Shown here piece after piece: positions 59,001 through 64,000 of a DNA stretch of 64,000 nt. The position numbers were made by a program, and so were the translations under genes. Each line of letters opens with the position of its first letter. Position 1 is the first letter of the stretch. The notes beneath the pieces are model-generated. The model was not told where the DNA came from. It did not search any database and saw only the letters and a list, made by a program, of their open reading frames with translations. Source of the stretch: Euleptes europaea (Eukaryota; Chordata; Lepidosauria; Squamata; Sphaerodactylidae); NCBI RefSeq assembly GCF_029931775.1, contig NC_079324.1, forward strand, positions 61,511,268 through 61,575,267, given 5' to 3'.

Positions 59001-59578
59001 TGGATTCCCGCCTTGTCGAGAACCCCTGTCATAAAGGGAACCGAAACCAGCTTCGCGCAACCCATTTCTGTCCACAAAACCTGAAGAATTTGAGAGGCGT
59101 CCAAAAAGCGGGTGGGCGCGAGGGGGCGGAATCCCACCACTATTTGGGGAAGGGGGAGCCCAGGACGCCCCCCTGGGAGGAGAACCCCCCCCCCTCCCGC
59201 GACCCCAGGCTGGGAGGCAGGCAGCGGAGAGCCATGGGGCGGCCCCCTTTTCCCCAGCCGCCCGGGGGGGGGGGACGGAGGGGCTGTGACTGACTGGGCG
59301 GGGGGGGAGGGAGCGGGGGTCTCCCAGGGAAAGGCCGGCCCTCCCTGCCTTTGCTCCGAAGCCCTCCGCCCAGTCAGTCGTGTGGGGGGGGGCGCCTCTC
59401 CAGCCCTCCTCGGCGGGCGGCCTCCCTCCTCAACGGAGCGCGGGGATGCGGCCTGCGACGCCGCCCGGCCGCGCACCTTGGAGCCGGCGCACTTGTCGAG
59501 GAACTCGCGCAGCTCCCTGCGCCCGGCCTCCCGCAGCGCCGTCAGGTTGACCCGCCCCGAGCTCAGGTGGGCCGCCAT
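44013..59578 (-). CDS. VPS33A: Vacuolar protein sorting-associated protein 33A
   Basis: Thirteen minus-strand exons: 59578-59477, 56921-56856, 55864-55737, 55358-55169, 53972-53856, 53253-53079, 52275-52082, 49514-49388, 49070-49003, 46428-46291, 45118-44981, 44840-44672 and 44206-44013. Phases join without a break to 601 residues (human 596). It is a Sec1/Munc18-family protein, the SNARE-binding subunit of HOPS and CORVET in endolysosomal fusion. Recognisable segments are [136 protein letters not shown] and [19 protein letters not shown]. In exon 13 the first of two closely spaced AGs is preferred, because it restores the family's KKRQxGEN. Introns hold many SINEs, CR1, BovB and a LINE ORF1 remnant. 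Confidence 0.97.
45180..45640 (-). mobile_element. LINE 3' fragment (CR1/L2-like)
   Basis: aagaggttgtttcacaattg and ggccctctcttgtgctccc are typical of the reverse strand of CR1/L2-like ends; clade uncertain. In VPS33A intron 10. Confidence 0.5.
45740..46078 (+). mobile_element. BovB (RTE) LINE 3' end in VPS33A intron 10
   Basis: [20 protein letters not shown] and KRWADSIK, ending gacttgatggcacttaacac. It carries an in-frame stop soon after, so it is decayed. Confidence 0.85.
47390..48775 (+). mobile_element. L1-like LINE 5' end with first reading frame, in VPS33A intron 9
   Basis: A 5'-UTR-like lead (aagatggctgacggagc) is followed by a frame from 47,757: basic N-terminus (MGTKKRRRS), a coiled-coil-like middle ([31 protein letters not shown]) and, after one frame change at about 48,320, an RRM/C-terminal-like part ([32 protein letters not shown]). 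This fits L1/Tx1-type ORF1. No ORF2 follows. Confidence 0.65.
49515..52081. other. VPS33A intron 7
   Basis: Mostly unique sequence with no supportable coding frame. A minus-oriented tRNA-derived SINE (Sauria-like) lies at 50,641-50,945. Confidence 0.6.
52430..52690 (-). mobile_element. CR1-like LINE fragment
   Basis: aggccctgctggatcagacc ... gaggtgcctctaggaag type sequence. Same repeat at 18,600-18,830, 9,110-9,185 and 56,325-56,725. Confidence 0.55.
53400..53715 (-). mobile_element. CORE/MIR-like SINE in VPS33A intron 5
   Basis: Full reverse copy, ggtttttatatgctgac ... ctacaccatgctggctc. Confidence 0.85.
54485..55095 (-). mobile_element. CR1 LINE 3' region in VPS33A intron 4
   Basis: Reverse of the CR1 end: tagaatcatagagttggaag ... 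ccctcctctatatgacagcc ... cctttggacacgttccagc. Confidence 0.88.
56325..56725 (-). mobile_element. CR1-type LINE 3' fragment in VPS33A intron 2
   Basis: The minus strand encodes [20 protein letters not shown] and [13 protein letters not shown], the C-terminal segment seen in CR1-type elements. Confidence 0.75.
57187..57392 (-). mobile_element. tRNA-Ala-derived SINE in VPS33A intron 1
   Basis: Reverse copy with ggggattgaacttggg and gctctaccactgagcc. Confidence 0.8.
57948..59028. mobile_element. hAT (Charlie-like) MITE split by the 81-bp array
   Basis: Termini cagtggttctcaacc and tcgagaacccctg. The flanks atataaag and tcataaag agree at six of eight bases. Without the inserted array (58,042-58,895) it is about 200 bp, including a (TG)n run near its right end. 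Confidence 0.7.
58042..58895 (-). repeat. 81-bp tandem array 1 inside a self-inverted retroposon
   Basis: Insertion bounded by a 14-bp target-site duplication, ctatctcaaaaggt (58,028-58,041 and 58,896-58,909). The left end is the reverse complement of the retroposon 3' end (cacagtgggtagc...). It then switches strand at about 58,166 and continues as about nine 81-bp units on the + strand (gctgtggctcacgaaagctc ... ttagtctttaaggtgct). Units differ at a few sites (tgtgg/tgcgg, tatctg/tacctg). It lies in VPS33A intron 1, within an older hAT element. Because 81 is 27 codons, both strands stay open, but I regard the frame as non-coding. Confidence 0.9.
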
Positions 59579-59830
59579 GGCGGGCCGAGAGGACGGGCCG
59601 ACGGGGGAGGGGAGCGGCGCGCCGGCGGCTCCGGCCTTCCTCTCCTTCCTTGCCGCCGCCCTCAAGCCCGGCCCAGGCGGAGGGGAGGCCGGGCCGCCGC
59701 GGTCATGTGAGGCGGCGAGGGAGGGAGGGAGGGAGGGAGGGAGGAGGCCGCAGGCGCGGGCCTTCGTGAGGCGCTCTGGGCCGCCCCGAGGCCTGCGCGG
59801 GGGGGGGGGAAGGGGGAGATTTTAAGGTTG
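59060..59830 (-). promoter_or_regulatory. CpG island at the VPS33A promoter and exon 1
   Basis: A GC-rich, CpG-dense block around VPS33A exon 1 (59,578-59,477). A (GGGA)n run lies at about 59,710-59,750, upstream of the start. The island sits between two oppositely oriented 81-bp satellite arrays. Confidence 0.85.
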
Positions 59831-61020
59831 CCAACTCCAGTGTGGGGATTCCTGGAGGTTTTGGGGGCGGAGCCTGAGGAGGGCGGGGTTTGGGAGGGAC
59901 TTCCGTGCCATAGCGATAGAGTCCGATGGCCAGAGCGGCCATTTTCTCCAGGCATCTCCAGGAGCACCTGAAAGACTAACAAGAATGTTTTCTGGCAGGG
60001 TGTGAGCTTTCGTGAGCCACAGCTCACTTCTTCAGGTACCTTCAGCACCTGAAAGACTAACAAGAATATTTTCTGGCAGGGTGTGAGCTTTCGTGAGCCA
60101 CAGCTCACTTCTTCAGGTACCTTCAGCACCTTAAAGACTCACAAGAATATTTTCTGGCAGGGTGTGAGCTTTCGTGAGCCACAGCTCACTTCTTCAGGTA
60201 CCTTCAGCACCTGAAAGACTAACAAGAATATTTTCTGGCAGGGTGTGAGCTTTCGTGAGCCACAGCTCACTTCTTCAGGTACCTTCAGCACCTTAAAGAC
60301 TCACAAGAATATTTTCTGGCAGGGTGTGAGCTTTCGTGAGCCACAGCTCACTTCTTCAGGTACCTTCAGCACCTGAAAGACTAACAAGAATATTTTCTGG
60401 CAGGGTGTGAGCTTTCGTGAGCCACAGCTCACTTCTTCAGGTACCTTCAGCACCTTAAAGACTCACAAGAATATTTTCTGGCAGGGTGTGAGCTTTCGTG
60501 AGCCACAGCTCACTTCTTCAGGTACCTTCAGCACCTGAAAGACTAACAAGAATATTTTCTGGCAGGGTGTGAGCTTTCGTGAGCCACAGCTCACTTCTTC
60601 AGGTACCTTCAGCACCTTAAAGACTAACAAGAATATTTTCTGGCAGGGTGTGAGCTTTCGTGAGCCACAGCTCACTTCTTCAGGTACCTTCAGCACCTGA
60701 AAGACTAACAAGAATATTTTCTGGCAGGGTGTGAGCTTTCGTGAGCCACAGCTCACTTCTTCAGGTACCTTCAGCACCTTAAAGACTAACAAGAATATTT
60801 TCTGGTAGGGTGTGAGCTTTCGTGAGCCACAGCTCACAAAGCTCATACCCTACCAGAAAATATTCTTGTTAGTCTTTAAGGTGCTACTGGACTCTGGCCC
60901 TTTTTGACTACTGCAGACAATCACGGCTACCCACTGTGAATTTTCTCCAGGGGAACTGATCTCTATCAGCTGGAGATCCGTTGTCATAGCAGGACGTCTC
61001 CAGCTAGTACCTGGAGGTTG
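59824..61020. mobile_element. hAT-like MITE split by 81-bp array 2
   Basis: Left half 59,824-59,952 (aaggttgccaactccag ... attttctccagg) and right half 60,940-61,020 (ending ggttggcaacccta). Reading the halves together gives the usual MITE length. Confidence 0.8.
59953..60939 (+). repeat. 81-bp tandem array 2 inside a self-inverted retroposon
   Basis: Insertion bounded by a 12-bp target-site duplication, attttctccagg (59,941-59,952 and 60,940-60,951), in a hAT-like MITE upstream of VPS33A. It begins in reverse orientation as about eleven 81-bp units (gtgagctttcgtgagcc once per unit from 60,001 to 60,811). It switches strand at about 60,837 and ends with the forward retroposon 3' end (cacggctacccactgtga). 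The unit is the reverse complement of array 1. Units alternate caccttaaag and cacctgaaag, a 162-bp higher-order pattern. Confidence 0.9.
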
Positions 61021-61102
61021 GCAACCCTAGTGGGGAATTCCTGGAGATTTGGGGGATGGTGCTTGGGAAGGGAGGGGTTTTGTTTGCAGAATTTGTATAA
61101 AC

Positions 61103-61656
61103 TATGGTTGCCAGCTCCAGGTTGGGAAAAACCTGAGATTTTGGGGGCGGAGACTGAGGAGGGCGGGGTTTGGAGAGGGGAGGGATTACAATGCCATAGA
61201 GTCCAATTGCTAAAGCGGCCATTTTCTCCAGGGGAACTGATCTCTATCGGCTGGAGATTTTGGGGAGGGGCAGTGGCTCAGCGGTAGAGCATCTGCTTGG
61301 CATGCAGAAGGTCCTAGGTTCAATCCCCAGAATCTCCAGTTAAAGGGACCACTCAGTAGCTGATGTGAAAAACCTCTCTGCCTGAGACCCTGGAGAACCA
61401 TGGACAGAAGCTATGGCTCAGTGGAAGAGCCTCTGCTTGGCATGCAGAAGGTCCCAAGTTCAATCCCCGGCATCTCCAGTTAAAGGGACCAGGCAAGCAG
61501 GTGATGTGAAAGACCTCCACCTGAGACCCTGGAGAGCCGCTGACTGCCTGAGTAGACCATACTGACCTTGATGGACCAAGGGTCTGGTTCAATAGAAGGC
61601 AGCTTCATGTGTAATAGCAGATCTCCAGCCACCACCTGGAGGTTGGCAACCCTAGT
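61103..61656. mobile_element. hAT-like MITE with a nested pair of tRNA-Ala SINEs
   Basis: MITE halves 61,103-61,260 and 61,613-61,656. Between them are two tRNA-Ala SINE monomers (about 61,263-61,400 and 61,400-61,612); the first stops at ccctggagaacc. Confidence 0.8.
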
Positions 61657-62478
61657 ATAAACAGTGTGCTTGCCTGTAACTTGTTCATCTAGTGATCTTC
61701 TGTGCAGGGACACGTGGGACTGCACAGAAGCCACACAAGTGTCACCAAGCCATTTGTTTTATCGTTATTAGGCTGCTGTGTTTTATTCTTAAATGGTTTT
61801 TTTTTTGGTGGGGGGTTTATGTGATTTTAGAGTTTGTAACCCACCCTGAGCCCGGCTTGACTGGGAATGAGGGTGGGCTATAAATTTGAAAAATAAAAAA
61901 TCAGTTTGGCGAGGCATTAAATATTGTGTGGAACAGACATAAAAATCCTAATGGTTTATATCATAAGGGAAAAATTGTAGGTAACTATCAGGGTAAACAA
62001 AATGAAATAATATGAGGGAGACCTAAAGGGAATATTTAAAAAAATAAAGGTGGGGAAATATAGAACATTAAGGTGGAAACTGTCATGGCTGTTTTAATTA
62101 CTATTATGAAATACATTTTAATTAAGGATTATGTGATAAAAATTTAAGGGGAAACATAGTTGCGGGAATTGGGGGGGTTACATTTGCAGATGGAGCAGAC
62201 GTTTACTGGAAATGTACAACTGGAGGAAGAAGTAAAAAATCAAAATAGCATCACTTTTAAATATCATGCAAGGAGGCTTAAGTCTGTTGCCCCTCTCCCC
62301 TATATCCCTGTTCCTCAGTTGGTGAATTGTGGACCACTCAGACCCACAAGTGTCCTACAACATGTCCTCATCTCTAGCAAAAATGTTTTTCAGATCACAA
62401 TGCTGAAAAGCAACAGGGAAGCGGTCATTAGAAGAACAAAATGTCTAAAAAAACTTACATGTTCATTGCAGCAGAATC
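61657..62478. other. Repeat fragments and AT-rich unique sequence
   Basis: A fragment gcttgcctgtaacttgttc and a LINE-end-like stretch (61,760-61,905, aacccaccctgagcccgg) precede about 570 AT-rich bases in which I see nothing coding. Confidence 0.5.
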
Positions 62479-62570
62479 TTTTGTCAAGATATTGTCGAAG
62501 GCTTTCACGGTCAGAGTTCATTGGTTCTTGTAGGTTATCCGGGCTGTGTAACCGTGGTCTTGGAATTTTC

Positions 62571-62615
62571 TTTCCTGACGTTTCGCCAGCAACTGTGGCA
62601 GGCATCTTCAGAGTA
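62571..62615 (-). ncRNA. Hammerhead-like motif in the Penelope 3' terminal repeat
   Basis: Same CTGAAGA ... GGCGAAACGTC core as at 33.4 kb, in the sense of the element's frame. Helix I here has one mismatch (UACU opposite AGGA). Confidence 0.5.
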
Positions 62616-63695
62616 GTAACACTGAAGGACAGTGTCTCTCAGTGTCAAGGGTGTAGGAAGAGTAATATATAGTCAGAAAGGGGTTGGGTTTGAGCTGAGT
62701 ATTGTCCTGCAAAAGTATTGTCCTGTAAGTATCAAGATAATGTGCTAATGAGGGTATGGTATGTTAATATGGAACCATTGTATCCTGAAGTGATCTGTTA
62801 ATGTGTGTAATCCAAAACTAATCTGTATGGCTATTGTTGAATGTTGTCTTTGTCTGGAGGTTTTTCAGGGCAGGAAGCCAAGCCTTATTCATTCTTAAAC
62901 TCTCCTCTTTTCTGTTAAAGTTGTGCTGATGTTTATGAATTTCAATGGCTTCTCTGTGCAATCTGACAAAATAGTTGGTAGAATTGTCCAGTCTTTCAGT
63001 GTCTTGGAATAAGACCCTGTGTCCTGTTTGTGTCAGTCCATGTTCAGCCACTGCTGATTTCTCAGGTTGGCCAAGTCTGCAGTATCTTTCATGTTCTTTT
63101 ATCCTTGTCTGTATGCTGCGTTTTGTGGTCCCGATGTAAACTTCTCCACAGCTGCAAGGTATACGATATACTCCTGCAGAGGTGAGGGGGTCTCTTTTGT
63201 CTTTTGCTGATCGTAGCATTTGTTGTATTTTCTTGGTGGGTTTAAACACTGTTTGTAGGTTATGTTTTTTCAAAAGTTTCTCCATCCTATCAGTGACTCC
63301 TTTAATAAATGGCAAGAATACCTTTCCTATGGGAGACTGTTTTTCTTGAGTTTTCTGATTTTTGTTTGGTTCAATGGCCCTTCTGATTTCATTCTTGGAG
63401 TAGCCGTTTGCTAGCAGTGCGTGATTTAGATGGTTAGTTTCTTCCTTGAGAAACTGTGGTTCACAGATCCGTCTTGCACGGTCCATTAATGTTTTGATTA
63501 TTCCTCTTTTCTGTCGGGGGTGGTGGTTGGAGTTTTTGTGTAAGTAGCGATCTGTGTGAGTTGGTTTCCGGTAGACCTTGTGACCTAACTGAAGGTTTGA
63601 TTTACGGATGACAAGGGTATCAAGAAATGGGAGTTTACCCTCAATTTCCTTTTCCATGGTAAACTGAATGTTTGGATGGATATTATTAAGATGGT

Positions 63696-63740
63696 TACTC
63701 TGAAGATGCCTGCCACAGTTGCTGGCGAAACGTCAGGAAA
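63696..63740 (+). ncRNA. Hammerhead-like motif in the inverted Penelope terminal fragment
   Basis: Third copy of the same core, on the + strand, in the inverted 5' fragment of the element. Confidence 0.45.
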
Positions 63741-63807
63741 GAAAATTCCAAGACCACGGTTACACAGCCCGGATAACCTACAAGAACTTTTGTCAAGAGT
63801 TTTACAG

Positions 63808-63894
63808 TGCATTCCTAAGAAGAGTTACTCCAGTCTAAACCCATCGAAATGAATGAGCTTAGACTGGAGTAACTCTCCTTAGGAATGCACTGTT
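63808..63894. mobile_element. Short palindromic MITE
   Basis: cagtgcattcctaag ... cttaggaatgcactg form terminal inverted repeats of about 30 bases; tta flanks both ends. A 3-bp TTA duplication suggests the PIF/Harbinger type. Related fragments appear near 37,655 and 43,737. Confidence 0.5.
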
Positions 63895-64000
63895 AGTCTT
63901 GGATACCACAGGTTATGGCCACTCTTTTTGAATTTATTATAGTCTCAAGAATGAAGACTGTTTTTCATGCTTGCGGAACTTATTTTATTTCAGAAATGTC

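Larger units (their letters stand above)
62490..63787 (-). mobile_element. Penelope-like retroelement, 5'-truncated, with GIY-YIG endonuclease domain
   Basis: Insertion bounded by an 11-bp duplication ttttgtcaaga (62,479-62,489 and 63,788-63,798). On the minus strand a 279-residue frame (63,657-62,818) covers the end of the reverse transcriptase region and a GIY-YIG domain (GVYRIPCSCGEVYIGTTKRS, then RIKEHERYC). That pairing is diagnostic of the Penelope clade. The terminal sequence occurs at both ends in opposite orientation (about 62,520-62,640 and 63,695-63,787), a known habit of Penelope insertions. Most of the reverse transcriptase is absent, so the copy is broken. Confidence 0.9.

Noticed and set aside
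58042-60939. CRISPR-like direct repeats
   Set aside because: Units are contiguous with no unique spacers, and the genome is vertebrate; these are satellite arrays.

Overview
This is a vertebrate nuclear window, most likely from a squamate reptile (a lizard, possibly a gecko). Coding is split into short exons with GT/AG boundaries. The introns carry squamate-type repeats: a 5S-rRNA-headed SINE with a BovB-like tail, BovB and CR1 LINE 3' ends, tRNA-headed SINEs and many hAT-like MITEs. The gene order LRRC43 - B3GNT4 - DIABLO - VPS33A matches human 12q24.31 from memory, which supports all four gene calls. I recognised no retroviral or other LTR element.

Layout. LRRC43 (+) enters from the left edge with its 5' exons missing and ends at 14,277. 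A GC-rich CpG island at about 16.2-17.4 kb probably holds the B3GNT4 promoter. The B3GNT4 coding exon (+) is at 21,048-22,139. DIABLO (-) runs from a CpG-island start at 34,439 to 25,878 and meets B3GNT4 tail to tail. From 34.6 to 43.3 kb lie repeats plus a candidate small membrane-protein exon (-, 37,172-37,306). VPS33A (-) covers 59,578-44,013 in 13 exons. Just past its 3' end is an unrecognised spliced reading frame on the + strand (43,367-43,928). From 59.6 kb to the right edge there is only repeat-rich flank, ending in a 5'-truncated Penelope-like element with a GIY-YIG domain and hammerhead-ribozyme-like termini.

Function. The four named genes are unrelated housekeeping or specialised genes: a leucine-rich-repeat protein, a Golgi glycosyltransferase, a mitochondrial IAP antagonist and a HOPS/CORVET Sec1-type subunit. 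They share only conserved synteny.

The most unusual signal is structural. At least seven retroposon-like insertions have clear 11-15 bp target-site duplications and bodies whose 5' part is an inverted copy of their 3' part. Two of them expanded into 81-bp tandem arrays that face each other across the VPS33A promoter and first exon, forming a very large inverted repeat. Two of the three CpG islands also contain near-perfect hairpins with arms of about 95 bp.
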